Below, piece by piece: positions 26,919 to 38,193 of a stretch of DNA of 64,000 nucleotides. A program made the position numbers and the translations under genes. The notes under the pieces were generated by a model that saw nothing but the letters and a program-made list of their open reading frames with translations, did no database searches and was not told the origin of the DNA. This DNA comes from Chromobacterium violaceum ATCC 12472 (lineage in GTDB: Bacteria; Pseudomonadota; Gammaproteobacteria; Burkholderiales; Chromobacteriaceae): NCBI RefSeq assembly GCF_000007705.1, contig NC_005085.1:3977752-4041751 (forward strand), in the 5' to 3' direction. How positions within the stretch are numbered: the first letter of the stretch is position 1; each line of letters begins with the position of its first letter.

Positions 26919-29582
26919 ATGTCCAGTTTCCGCTCCCGCCAACGCGCCAGCCAGCGCCGCGATCAAACCAGCCGCGAACGCGCGGCCAACTCGCCGGCAG
27001 GCGGAAACCCGAGCGCCCCCGATCGGCAGCCGCAGGACGGCAAACCGCGCGCGCCGTACTCCGGCCAGCGTCCCGGCCCGGGCAAGCCGGACTGGAAGCC
27101 CGGCCAGGAACAACGCCGTTTCGACAAGCGCTCCGACGACCGCGGCGATGGCCAGCAGAAACGCTTCCACCGCGACGGCGACAAGTCGGCCTGGCAGCCG
27201 CGCCAGGACGACCGCCGCTTCGACAAGCGCTCCGACGACCGCGGCCAAGGCCAGCAGCAACGCTTCCAACGCGACGGCGACAAGCCGGCCTGGCAGCCGC
27301 GCCAGGATGACCGCCGCTTCGACAAGCGCTCCGACGACCGCGGCCAAGGCCAGCAGCAACGCTTCCACCGCGACGGCGACAAGTCGGCCTGGCAGCCGCG
27401 CCAGGACGACCGCCGCTACGACCGCGACCGCGGTCCATCCAATCGCAAGCCGCTGCCGGAGGGCGTGGAACGCGCCGCCGATTTCCGCCGCGACGGCGCG
27501 CCGCAGGACAAGCGCTACAGCCGCGACCGCGGCCCGTCCGGCCGCAAGCCGCTGCACACCGAAGACGCGCCGCCGCGCGAATTCAAGCCGCGCGCCCAAG
27601 GCGGCTTCCCCCGCGACGACAAGCCGCAGTGGCAAGCTCGCGAGGATCGCGCGCCCTACGGCGACAACGGCCCGCGCAAAGACTTCGCCAAGCGCGAAGG
27701 CGGCGAGCGCGACCATCATTTCCGCCGTGACGACAAGCCGCAATGGCAGCCGCGCGAAGACCGCGCGTCCCGCCACGACGGCGACGGCCCGCGCAAGATC
27801 TTCGCCAAGCGCGAGGACGGCGAGCGCGACAACCGCTTCCGCCGCGACGACAAGCCGCAATGGCAGCCGCGCGAAGACCACGCGCCCCACCACGATGGCG
27901 ACGGCCCGCGCAAGATCTTCGCCAAGCGCGAGGACGACGAGCGCGACAACCGCTTCCGCCGCGACGACAAGCCGCAATGGCAGCCGCGCGAAGACCGCGC
28001 GCCGCGCCACGATGGCGACGGCCCGCGCAAGATCTTCGCCAAGCGCGAGGACGGCGAGCGCGACAACCGCTTCCGCCGCGACGACAAGCCGCAATGGCAG
28101 CCGCGCGAAGACCGCGCCCCGCGCCAGGACGGCGACGCGCCGCGCAAGCTGTTCGCCAAGCGCGAGGACGGCGAGCGCGACAGCCGCTTCCGCCGCGACG
28201 ACAAGCCGCAATGGCAGCCGCGCGAAGACCGCACCCCGCGGGGCGACAGGCACGAGCATCGCTCGCGCGGCCTGCAGCCGTTCGGCGACACCCACCGGGT
28301 CGACCAGCCGCGCCGCGCCTTCGAGCAGCGCCCGCACGACAGCAGCCACGCGCCGGCGCCCCGCGCGGAAAACGTGATCACCAACCGCCTGGACAGCCGG
28401 CTGGCCATGTTCGCGCCCTGCCCGCGCGGCCTGGAGCAAATCCTGGCCGACGAGTTGCTGGCGCTGGGCGCCGGCGACATCGCCCCGGCCGACGGCGGCG
28501 TGGCTTTCGCCGGCGACGCCAGGCTGATGATGGCGGTCAACCTGCACTCGCGCACCGCCAGCCGCGTGCTGCTGCGCCTGGCCCACGGCGGCTATCACGC
28601 CGAGCAGGACATCTACCGGCTGGCGATGAGCGTGGACTGGCCGCGCTGGTTCGAGGTGTCGCGCACCATCAAGCTGAAGGCCGACGGCATCGCCGCCCGC
28701 GTCAAGAGCCTGGACTACATCGGCTTGACGGTGAAGGACGCGATCTGCGACCGCTTCCGCCAGGCGCACCTCGGCCGCCCCAGCGTCGACACCCGCCACC
28801 CGGACGTGCGCGTCAACGTGTTCCTCACCGCCGACGAAGCGACCATCTACCTCGACACCAGCGGCGAGCCGCTATTCAAGCGCGGCTGGCGCGAGGAAAC
28901 CGGCGAGGCGCCGCTGCGCGAAAACCTCGCCGCCGGCATCCTGCTCTTGGCCGGCTACGACGGCAGCCAGCCGCTGCTGGACCCGATGTGCGGCAGCGGC
29001 ACCTTCCTGGTGGAAGCCGCCGACATCGCGCTGAACCGCGCGCCGGGCCGCGCCCGCCGCTTCGGCTTCGAGGCGCTGTCTAGCTTCGACTCCGCCGCCT
29101 GGGAAAAGCTGCAGCAGGACGCGCGCAAGGCCGAGCAGCCGGCGTCCTCTCTGGCCATCCGCGGCTCCGACCGCTCGCAGGCCATGGTCAATATCGCCCG
29201 CGCCAACCTGGAGCGCGCCGGCCTGGCCGAGCTGGTGGAAGTCAGCGCCGCCGACGTGACCGCCTCCCGCCCGCACGCCGAGCACGGCCTGATCGTCAGC
29301 AACCCGCCGTACGGCGTGCGGCTGGAAGAGCAGGACCAGCTGGCGGCCTGGTACCCGGAGCTGGGCGACTGGCTGAAGGCCCACTTCGCCGGCTGGACCG
29401 CCTGCCTGTTCAGCGGCGATCTGCGCCTGGGCAAGCTGATCCGGCTGGCGCCCAAGCGCCGCACGCCGCTGTTCAACGGCTCGCTGCAATGCCGGCTGTT
29501 CGTCATCAACATGGTGGAAGGCAGCGCGCGCAAGCAGAAGGACGGCGACGAAGCCGAAATCGAAACCGGCGACGAACAGTAA
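26919..29582 (+). CDS. RlmL-type THUMP RNA methyltransferase with a long repeat-rich N-terminal domain
   Basis: An 887-residue protein from the ATG at 26919 (GAGGT seven bases upstream; a TTG at 26898 is less likely). Residues about 497-875 are a complete RNA guanine-N2 methyltransferase of the UPF0020/RlmL type: MFAPCPRGLEQILADELL, a THUMP region, SAM motif LLDPMCGSGTFLVEAA near residue 688, and the catalytic VSNPPYGVRL near 795. Ordinary members are about 380 residues long. The first 490 or so residues are low-complexity, rich in Arg, Asp, Lys, Gln and Pro, and built from two tandem repeat families (entries below). The domain has no family I recognise; it resembles RNA-binding basic tails of DEAD-box helicases. 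The likely target is 23S rRNA. The role of the tail is unknown. Confidence 0.9.
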   Translation: MSSFRSRQRASQRRDQTSRERAANSPAGGNPSAPDRQPQDGKPRAPYSGQRPGPGKPDWKPGQEQRRFDKRSDDRGDGQQKRFHRDGDKSAWQPRQDDRRFDKRSDDRGQGQQQRFQRDGDKPAWQPRQDDRRFDKRSDDRGQGQQQRFHRDGDKSAWQPRQDDRRYDRDRGPSNRKPLPEGVERAADFRRDGAPQDKRYSRDRGPSGRKPLHTEDAPPREFKPRAQGGFPRDDKPQWQAREDRAPYGDNGPRKDFAKREGGERDHHFRRDDKPQWQPREDRASRHDGDGPRKIFAKREDGERDNRFRRDDKPQWQPREDHAPHHDGDGPRKIFAKREDDERDNRFRRDDKPQWQPREDRAPRHDGDGPRKIFAKREDGERDNRFRRDDKPQWQPREDRAPRQDGDAPRKLFAKREDGERDSRFRRDDKPQWQPREDRTPRGDRHEHRSRGLQPFGDTHRVDQPRRAFEQRPHDSSHAPAPRAENVITNRLDSRLAMFAPCPRGLEQILADELLALGAGDIAPADGGVAFAGDARLMMAVNLHSRTASRVLLRLAHGGYHAEQDIYRLAMSVDWPRWFEVSRTIKLKADGIAARVKSLDYIGLTVKDAICDRFRQAHLGRPSVDTRHPDVRVNVFLTADEATIYLDTSGEPLFKRGWREETGEAPLRENLAAGILLLAGYDGSQPLLDPMCGSGTFLVEAADIALNRAPGRARRFGFEALSSFDSAAWEKLQQDARKAEQPASSLAIRGSDRSQAMVNIARANLERAGLAELVEVSAADVTASRPHAEHGLIVSNPPYGVRLEEQDQLAAWYPELGDWLKAHFAGWTACLFSGDLRLGKLIRLAPKRRTPLFNGSLQCRLFVINMVEGSARKQKDGDEAEIETGDEQ
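27114..27410 (+). repeat. Three tandem 99-bp coding repeats
   Basis: Units start at 27114, 27213 and 27312, and a fourth begins at 27411 but diverges after a few codons. Each encodes 33 residues built on RRFDKRSDDRGQGQQQRF followed by RDGDKxAWQPRQDD. The copies are nearly identical at DNA level, so the array is recent or homogenised. Confidence 0.95.
27615..28233 (+). repeat. Tandem 117-bp coding repeats
   Basis: A unit beginning GACGACAAGCCGCA occurs at 27615, 27729, 27846, 27963, 28080 and 28197. The first spacing is 114 bases and the next four are exactly 117; the sixth unit is partial. Each encodes 38-39 residues, DDKPQWQPREDRAPRHDGDG then PRKIFAKREDGERDNRFRR. All spacings are multiples of three, so copy-number change would keep the frame. 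Confidence 0.95.
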
Positions 29583-29603
29583 ACCCCCGCTTTCACGGCG
29601 ACA

Positions 29604-29636
29604 CGCCGCCCCGCCTCCGGCCGGGCGGCGTTTTTA
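29604..29636 (+). terminator. Intrinsic terminator after the methyltransferase
   Basis: Nine-base stem ACGCCGCCC/GGGCGGCGT with an 11-base loop and a T5 tail, 22 bases after the stop codon. Confidence 0.88.
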
Positions 29637-29749
29637 CGGACGTTCGCCGGCAAACATCGCGAAAACGCTTAATTTCCAGTCGCATCGCCGCTCGCCGGCA
29701 CTCGGACGGCATGCGATAATCGCGGCCGAACCCACCCAAGCCTCGAATC

Positions 29750-30352
29750 ATGCAAACCTCGTTTCTGTCCGCCACCATCCTGTTGATCCTGATCACCGAC
29801 CCGCTGGGCAACATCCCGCTGTTCATCGCCGCGCTGAAGCAGGTGAAGCCCGAGCGCCGCAAGCGCGTGGTCTACCGCGAATGCCTGATCGCCTTCCTGG
29901 TGCTGAGCGTGTTCATGCTGTTCGGCCGCAACTTCCTCGACCTGATGCACCTGACCGACGAATCGATGCGCATCGCCGGCGGCGTGATCCTGTTCCTGAT
30001 CGCCATCAAGATGATCTTCCCCGGCGAAGGCAGCGTGTTCGGCGGCGACAAGATGAGCGGCGAACCCTTCATCGTGCCGATCGCCATCCCGCTGATCGCC
30101 GGCCCGTCGGCGATGGCCACCGTGCTGTTGCTGTCCACCCGCGAGCCGGGCCGGATGCTGGAGTGGATGGGCGCGCTGACCATCTGCATGCTGGTCACCA
30201 CCGTCACCTTCCTGTTCTCCAGCCGCCTGCAGAAGCTGCTGGGCGAACAGGCGATCACCGCGCTGGAGCGGCTGATGGGCCTGGTGCTGACCGCGATCTC
30301 GGTGGAGATGCTGCTCAGCGGCTTCGCGTCCTACCTGAAGCAGCTGCACTGA
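29750..30352 (+). CDS. MarC/YhgN family integral membrane protein
   Basis: A 200-residue protein with about six hydrophobic helices. Family blocks: LILITDPLGNIPLFIAALK at residues 13-31, FGRNFLDLMHLTDESMRIAGG, IPLIAGPSAMATVLLL and LVTTVTFLFSSRLQKLLGE. The MarC family is widespread, but its function is uncertain despite the name (multiple antibiotic resistance). It is flanked by its own intergenic regions and is probably transcribed alone. Confidence 0.9.
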   Translation: MQTSFLSATILLILITDPLGNIPLFIAALKQVKPERRKRVVYRECLIAFLVLSVFMLFGRNFLDLMHLTDESMRIAGGVILFLIAIKMIFPGEGSVFGGDKMSGEPFIVPIAIPLIAGPSAMATVLLLSTREPGRMLEWMGALTICMLVTTVTFLFSSRLQKLLGEQAITALERLMGLVLTAISVEMLLSGFASYLKQLH

Positions 30353-30492
30353 ATCCAATCCGGATATCGCATCAGGGTTATCCCCGATAGGGATATCGAC
30401 AATGCTCCCGGCTGAAGGCTGTTGTTAGCATCGCTGGAAAATGGACCGTTCAAGAGTCCGGATTCCTGCAATCAACGCCAGTCGGGAGAACC

Positions 30493-31818
30493 ATGCAAAC
30501 CAAGACTCCGTTCTTTTCGCGCCTGTACGTCCAGGTGCTGATCGCCATCGCGCTGGGCGTCACGCTCGGCGCTCTCGCGCCTGACCTCGGCGCCAAGATG
30601 AAACCGCTGGGCGACGCCTTCATCAAGCTGATCAAGATGATGATCGCGCCCATCATCTTCGCCACCGTCGTGGTCGGCATCGCCAAGATGGGCGACATGA
30701 AGGAAGTGGGCCGCGTCGGCGTCAAGGCGCTGTTCTACTTCGAAGCCGTCACCACGCTGGCGCTGGTGATCGGCCTGATCGTGGTCAACCTGCTGCAGCC
30801 GGGCGCCGGCCTCAACATCGACCCGCATACGCTACACGCCAAGGACATCGCCAAGTTCACCGCCGGCGCCAAGGAAATGAACACGGTCGATTTCCTGCTG
30901 CACATCATCCCGGACACGGTGGTCGGCGCCTTCGCCAGCGGCGAGATCCTGCAGGTGCTGACCTTCTCGGTGCTGTTGGGCCTGGCGCTGACCAAGATGG
31001 GCGACAACGGCAAGACCATCGTCCACATCCTGGACGAGTTCTCGCACGCGCTGTTCGGCGTGATCAACATGCTGATGAAGCTGGCCCCGATCGGCGCCTT
31101 CGGCGCGATGGCCTTCACCATCGGCAAATACGGCATCGGTTCGCTGAAGCAGCTGGGCTTTTTGATGGCCTGCGTGTATCTCACCTGCTTCGCCTTCGTG
31201 TTCATCGTGCTGGGCGCCATCGCCCGCTTCTCCGGCTTCAGCCTGTGGCGCTTTTTGGTCTACATCAAGGAAGAGATCCTGCTGGTGCTCGGCACCTCTT
31301 CTTCCGAATCCGCGCTGCCCGGCATCATGAAGAAACTGGAAAACCTGGGCTGCTCCAAGCCGGTGGTCGGCATGGTGGTGCCCACCGGCTACTCGTTCAA
31401 CCTGGACGGCACTTCCATCTACCTGACCATGGCGGCGATCTTCATCGCCCAGGCCACCAATGTGAACCTGACGCTGGGCGAGGAGCTGGCTATCATCGGC
31501 GTGCTGCTGCTGACCTCCAAGGGCGCGGCGGCGGTGACCGGCGGCGGCTTCATCACGCTGGCCGCCACGCTGGCGACGCTGGGCGGCAAGCTGCCGGTGG
31601 AGGGCCTGGCGCTGCTGATCGGCATCGACCGCTTCATGTCCGAGGCGCGCGCCATCACCAACCTGATCGGCAACGGCGTCGCCACCGTGGTGATCGCCAA
31701 GTGGGAAAAGGCGCTGGACGTCGAACGGATGCGCCAGGTGCTGGAAGGAAGCGAGCCCCCGGCTCCGCCCAAGACCAAGCGCGAGACCATGCCGGAACCG
31801 GCGCTGCAGACTCGCTGA
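30493..31818 (+). CDS. dctA: C4-dicarboxylate transporter DctA (DAACS family)
   Basis: Sodium or proton symporter for succinate, fumarate and malate in the inner membrane. It has 441 residues. Motifs: the serine-rich loop [37 protein letters not shown], and [19 protein letters not shown] with AKWE near the C-terminus. GGGAG precedes the ATG. DctA is preferred over a glutamate carrier (GltP) from the overall pattern. The 140-base upstream region holds a short inverted repeat (TATCCC/GGGATA, 30379-30395). I saw no DctB/DctD genes nearby. Confidence 0.93.
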
Positions 31819-31843
31819 GCCTCCCACCCCGCAATACGTACCC

Positions 31844-31866
31844 AACCCGCTGCGAAGCGGGTTTTT
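31844..31866 (+). terminator. Intrinsic terminator after dctA
   Basis: Eight-base stem AACCCGCT/AGCGGGTT with a GCGA loop and a T6 tail. Confidence 0.9.
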
Positions 31867-31939
31867 TCGTTTTATTTAGGACGAAATTCTTGATTTCGCC
31901 GTTCGCTCGTCCACGATAGAAATTCGAGGAGGAGCTGAA

Positions 31940-32602
31940 ATGGAAGACTTTTGGGTACAGTATGGCGACGAAATGTTGCCCGTCATCGGCGATTTCCCGC
32001 GCAAGGGAGACTATCTGCCCAGCTTCATGCTGGTGGACGACCAGAAACACGACGCCGCGCTGGAGAGCTTCTCCCACACGCCCAAACTGATCGTCACCCT
32101 GCTGTCGGTGGACGAGGACGAGCACGCCGGTCTGCTGCTGCTGCGCGAAACCCGGCGCTTTCTGGACAGCTGGCCGCACCTGAAGCTGATCGTGATCACC
32201 GTCGACTCGCCATCGTCGCTGGCGCGCGCCCGGCACGAGCACGGTCTGCCCAACATCGCGCTGCTGTCCACGCTGCGCGGCCGCGACTTCCACAAGCGCT
32301 ACGGCGTGCTGATCACCGAATACCCGCTCAGCGGCTACACCTCGCCGGCCATCATCCTGGCCGACGCCGCCAATGTGGTCCATTACTCGGAGCGGCTGGC
32401 CAATACGCGGGACTTCTTTGATTTCGACGCCATAGAGAAACTGCTGCAGGAAGGCGAGCAGCAGGCGATGGCCGCCGAGCGCGAGGCGGCGGAAGCGAGG
32501 CAGGAGCAGGACGCGGAGCGGGAAAAAGGCACCGAACGGCTGCTGGAGAAGGCCAAGCTGATCCAGGACCAGCTGAACAGGAACGGCGACCCCGGCCGCT
32601 GA
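31940..32602 (+). CDS. Cysteine-free thiol-peroxidase (Tpx)-like protein with charged C-terminal helix
   Basis: A 220-residue protein; GAGGAGGAG lies six bases before the ATG. Residues 14-168 follow E. coli Tpx closely from memory: VTLLSVDEDEHAGLLLLRET aligns with the peroxidatic segment, HGLPNIALLSTLRGRDFHKR and YGVLITEYPLSGYTSPAIIL with the second half. There is no cysteine anywhere: the peroxidatic Cys position is His62, its Thr partner is Glu59, and the resolving Cys position is Arg98. Residues about 169-215 form a highly charged helix (EGEQQAMAAEREAAEARQEQ) absent from Tpx. It cannot be a conventional peroxidase. A structural, binding or regulatory role is inferred. It is transcribed alone. 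Confidence 0.75.
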   Translation: MEDFWVQYGDEMLPVIGDFPRKGDYLPSFMLVDDQKHDAALESFSHTPKLIVTLLSVDEDEHAGLLLLRETRRFLDSWPHLKLIVITVDSPSSLARARHEHGLPNIALLSTLRGRDFHKRYGVLITEYPLSGYTSPAIILADAANVVHYSERLANTRDFFDFDAIEKLLQEGEQQAMAAEREAAEARQEQDAEREKGTERLLEKAKLIQDQLNRNGDPGR

Positions 32603-32625
32603 TCATCAGCCTGCCGCAAACAAGC

Positions 32626-32652
32626 GAAAACCGCCCGTTTCCGGGCGGTTTC
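32626..32652. terminator. Bidirectional terminator between the Tpx-like gene and ppsA
   Basis: Ten-base stem AAACCGCCCG/CGGGCGGTTT with a TTTC loop between convergent genes. Confidence 0.85.
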
Positions 32653-32679
32653 TCATTCACCGATGGGCTGCCGTCAGCC

Positions 32680-35067
<2,388 letters not shown>

Positions 35068-35350
35068 CACTTCACTTCCTGTGTTGGGATTGGGACGATA
35101 GGGCCGCATTCTAGCCGAATTACGTGCGAATTGCGTAGCATCTTTTGCGCTGCACAAGACTTTTTGCGACAGCCGATTCAACAAAATCAATACAATCAAA
35201 CAGTTGTTTAGACAAAGACAGTCCAAAATAACCAAATATCATGTAATTTTATGATTACATGAAGAAAACGAACCGCGCCCCGCCATATCGCCGCCGTCCG
35301 CGCCGGTATACACTTTGCAGCAGGCAAATCCACCATCCGCAAGGTCATCC

Positions 35351-36172
35351 ATGTCTCACCACCGCTCCGCCTTCTTCATTTCCGACCGCACCGGCATCAC
35401 CGCCGAATCGCTGGGCCATACCCTGCTGACCCAGTTCGACGCGCTGGACTTCCAGCGCGAGACCGTGCCCTTCGTCGACACCGTAGAGAAAGCGCGCGCG
35501 CTGGCCGAGCGCATCAGCGAGATCGCGGAGCGCGACCACCTGCGCCCGCTGGTCTTCACCAGCATCGTCAACCCGGAAGTGCGCGAGGCGCTGCGGCTGA
35601 ACAACGTGGTGCTGATCGACTTCTTCGAAAGCTTCATCGGCCACCTGGAGATCGAGCTTGGCCAGAAGGCGACGCTGACGGTGGGCAAGGCCCACGGCAT
35701 GGTCAACGAGGAGAAATACGACCACCGGATCGAGGCGGTCAATTTCTCGCTGAACCACGACGACGGCGTCAAGCTGAAGGACCTGCACGAGGCCGACGTG
35801 ATCCTGGTCGGCGTGTCCCGCTCCGGCAAGACGCCAACCTGCCTGTACCTGGCGCTGCAGTACGGCATACGCGCGGCCAACTACCCGCTGACGCCGGAAG
35901 ACTTGGGCAGCCCGACGCTGCCCAAGATGCTGCTGCCGTTCAAGGACAAGATGTTCGGCCTCACCATCGATCCCAACCGGCTGCACCACATTCGCTCGGA
36001 GCGCCGTCCGGATTCCAAGTACGCCAGCATGGACAACTGCCGCCGCGAGGTGAACGAGGCGGAGTCGATGTTCCGCCATCACGGGGTGCCCTTCATCAGC
36101 ACCACGCACAAGTCGATCGAGGAAATCGCGTCCACCATCATGCACAAGGCGGCGCTGGGCCGGAAATTCTGA
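35351..36172 (+). CDS. ppsR: PEP synthase regulatory kinase/pyrophosphorylase (DUF299)
   Basis: Bifunctional enzyme that inactivates PpsA by ADP-dependent phosphorylation of a threonine and reactivates it by phosphorolysis. It has 273 residues from the ATG at 35351 (AAGG upstream). It begins [20 protein letters not shown] and has the P-loop-like [19 protein letters not shown], with [15 protein letters not shown] and [15 protein letters not shown] later. Its position divergent from ppsA, 283 bases away, supports regulation of PpsA rather than of pyruvate phosphate dikinase. Confidence 0.95.
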
Positions 36173-36188
36173 TCCCGCCGAGCGGCGC

Positions 36189-36545
36189 CTAGCCGCCCGC
36201 CCGCTTGGCCTTGAAACCCAGCCTGGCCAGCTCGGCGACCACGGTCTCGACGTGGTCGCCCTGGATTTCCAGCGTCCAGTCCTTCACCGTGCCGCCGCTG
36301 CCGCAGCGCGCGCGCAGCTGCTTGCCCACCTTGGCCAGCTCGTCGGCCGCCAACGGCAGCCCTTTCACCACCGTCACCGCCTTGCCGCCTCGGCCCTTGG
36401 TCTCCCTGGACACCCGGACGACGCCGTCGCCGGCCGGCGCCGCCTGCGCCTTGCATTGGCATTGCGCCTCCGGCAGCCGGCAAGCCGGACACATCCGTCC
36501 GTGCTCGGTCGAATACACCAGCCCGCCTGTTTTCTCTCTTCCCAT
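36189..36545 (-). CDS. yciH: SUI1-domain translation factor YciH
   Basis: A small eIF1-like protein proposed to affect the fidelity of translation initiation. It has 118 residues from the ATG at 36545, with GGAGCGGAG upstream. An N-terminal cysteine cluster (CPACRLPEAQCQCK) precedes the SUI1 domain: VVRVSRETKGRGGKAVTVVK, LRARCGSGGTVKDWTLEIQG and ELARLGFKAKRAGG. It is convergent with ppsR. Confidence 0.92.
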   Translation of the reverse strand: MGREKTGGLVYSTEHGRMCPACRLPEAQCQCKAQAAPAGDGVVRVSRETKGRGGKAVTVVKGLPLAADELAKVGKQLRARCGSGGTVKDWTLEIQGDHVETVVAELARLGFKAKRAGG

Positions 36546-36698
36546 CTCCGCTCCACTCCCTGGCATAGCCAGCCATGCCATCCCGGCAAAACGCGGCTAT
36601 GCGCCATGCCATTGTTTATTTGTAAATTTCCTGCAAAATCAAGAACAATAGAAATCATTCGCTCTCAAATGGTGTGAATATTACCAACAGAGAGCGTC

Positions 36699-37004
36699 AT
36701 GAATCTGCCCGATCCCAATCTGTCGCCCATCGCGGCGTTGCGGCAGCCATCGCTGCAGCGGGTCAACGGCATCGCCACCGCCAGCCAGGGCCAATCCTCG
36801 GCCCAGCGCGAACTGGCGGAAATGCTGTTCCGCCGGCTGCTGAACAACCTGCAGGCGCCGTCTGCGCCTCAAGCGGCCGCCGCGCGCCCCTCCATGCTGG
36901 ATTCAAACGCGGGCCTGAGCACGCTGGAGTTCGCCCGGCGCCATACCCAGATGGCGACGGAACGCCGCGCAAAACGCGCTCGGGGACTGATACCCTACCT
37001 GTAA
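36699..37004 (+). CDS. Hypothetical small protein overlapping an AraC gene
   Basis: A 101-residue open frame with GAGAG at ribosome-site distance before its ATG and an AT-rich 100-base region upstream that could hold a promoter. It is Ala/Gln/Arg-rich, with a helical middle (SSAQRELAEMLFRRLLNNLQ) and a basic tail. I do not recognise a family. Its last 102 bases lie antisense to the 3' end of the downstream AraC-type gene, which is unusual. It could be a real small gene or a spurious frame in GC-rich DNA. Confidence 0.5.
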   Translation: MNLPDPNLSPIAALRQPSLQRVNGIATASQGQSSAQRELAEMLFRRLLNNLQAPSAPQAAAARPSMLDSNAGLSTLEFARRHTQMATERRAKRARGLIPYL

Positions 37005-37655
37005 GGCGGTTTCGCCGACCATCGCGCCGCCGCTGAGCAGGCGCACCGCTTCCAACAGCCTGGCCTGCGCCAGCCAATGGCCGAACGATACGCCGGTTTC
37101 CCTGGCGAAGGCCCGCGTCAGGCTGGCGCGGGAAAACCCATGCGCGACCGCCAGCTCGTCCAGCAGCCATCCCCGCCCCAGATCCGCCAGCACCCGCCGG
37201 CACAGCGCGCGCAGACGGCGTTCGGCCGGCAAGGGCAGCTGCTGCGGCAAGGGCACCAATTGCAGCAGCTCGTCGACGATCGCCCCGGCCAGCCGTTGCC
37301 GGCGGCCGGGCCAAGGCTCCGCCTCGTAGCGCAGTTGCCGCTCCAGCAGCAATCCCATCAAGCCCCCGGCCGGCATCACCCGCACCTCGGCGGGCAGATC
37401 CGGATACGCCGCGCTATCGGCATAGGCCGTCACGCCATAGAGCTCGGCCAACGGTTCGGCGCTGTGCGCGACGCCGGCGGGAATCCAGCCGACCTGCCCC
37501 GCCGCCATCAGCCAGCGCATGGTCTCGCTCTGGCACAGCATCGCGCCGCGGCGCAGATAGATCAGCTGGCCGACCGCGTGGACATGGCTGGCCGTCCCGC
37601 AGCGCGACACCCCTTGCAGCGCCTGGCAATGAAAAGGCAGATCGACGGCATCCAT
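36903..37655 (-). CDS. AraC-family transcriptional regulator
   Basis: A 250-residue regulator with an N-terminal cupin-like sensing domain (HVHAVGQLIYLRRGAML, GWIPAGVAHSAEPL) and two C-terminal helix-turn-helix units (LLDELAVAHGFSRASLTRAF and ETALQVGYQSPSAFCAAFRR). This arrangement is typical of cupin-type AraC regulators responding to small molecules. It is divergent from the SnoaL-like gene, its most likely target. The ligand is unknown. Confidence 0.9.
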   Translation of the reverse strand: MDAVDLPFHCQALQGVSRCGTASHVHAVGQLIYLRRGAMLCQSETMRWLMAAGQVGWIPAGVAHSAEPLAELYGVTAYADSAAYPDLPAEVRVMPAGGLMGLLLERQLRYEAEPWPGRRQRLAGAIVDELLQLVPLPQQLPLPAERRLRALCRRVLADLGRGWLLDELAVAHGFSRASLTRAFARETGVSFGHWLAQARLLEAVRLLSGGAMVGETALQVGYQSPSAFCAAFRRHLGMAPGELQRAQARV

Positions 37656-37770
37656 GATTGATCCGATTGCGACAATACTTGATACTTTGCCGCTAACACA
37701 TCAAACCGTAAAGCGCCTACTGTGTCTCCATCCACCATCGGCCAGCGCCGCCATACCAGGAGACCGCAAC

Positions 37771-38181
37771 ATGAGCTCTTCCCCCCACTCGCCCGACAAC
37801 CTCGCCATCGTCCGCGGCATGTTCGCCGAGCTGATCGAAACCGGCCGCGTCGACGACGACAGCATCGCCCGCTACATGGCGCCCGGCTACCGCCAACGGG
37901 TGGACGGCCGCGAGCTGGATCTGGACGACTTCAAAAATCACCTGCGCCTGCAGCGCGCAAGCGTGGCAAAGATGGAGGTGCATTTCCTCGCCGTCGCCCA
38001 GGACCACGACTGCGTGCTGACCCACCACCAGGTACGCGTCGCCAACAAGGACGGCAGCGCCGCACGCTTCCAGGTGCTGGCCCACATCACGCTGCGCGAC
38101 GGCAGGATCGTCGCCTGCGACGAACTGACCCGCCAGGTGGAAGGCTCAGTCGGCGACCGCGATCTCGGCTCGCGCCACTGA
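37771..38181 (+). CDS. SnoaL-like/NTF2-fold protein
   Basis: A 136-residue protein from the ATG at 37771, with CCAGGAG eight bases upstream. The pattern IVRGMFAELIETGRVDDDSI, YMAPGYRQRVDGRELDLDDF, MEVHFLAVAQDHDCVLTHHQ and HITLRDGRIVACDELTRQ fits the SnoaL-like cone-shaped fold used by small hydrolases, isomerases and binding proteins. The chemistry is unknown. It is probably controlled by the divergent AraC regulator. Confidence 0.75.
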   Translation: MSSSPHSPDNLAIVRGMFAELIETGRVDDDSIARYMAPGYRQRVDGRELDLDDFKNHLRLQRASVAKMEVHFLAVAQDHDCVLTHHQVRVANKDGSAARFQVLAHITLRDGRIVACDELTRQVEGSVGDRDLGSRH

Positions 38182-38193
38182 ACCGGGCGGAGC

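Noticed and set aside
27114-28233. Regular repeats considered as a CRISPR array
   Set aside because: Units are contiguous 99- and 117-bp coding repeats with no unique spacers, and they lie in frame inside a gene.
26889-28799. Long minus-strand open frame of over 600 codons antisense to the repeat-bearing methyltransferase
   Set aside because: It arises from the repetitive GC-rich repeats and reads as low-complexity Ala/Arg/Leu/Val; the plus-strand frame encodes a recognisable enzyme.
30353-30492. Sigma-54 promoter before dctA
   Set aside because: I looked for a GG-N10-GC type -24/-12 pair, as dctA is often sigma-54 dependent, and found none that fits convincingly.
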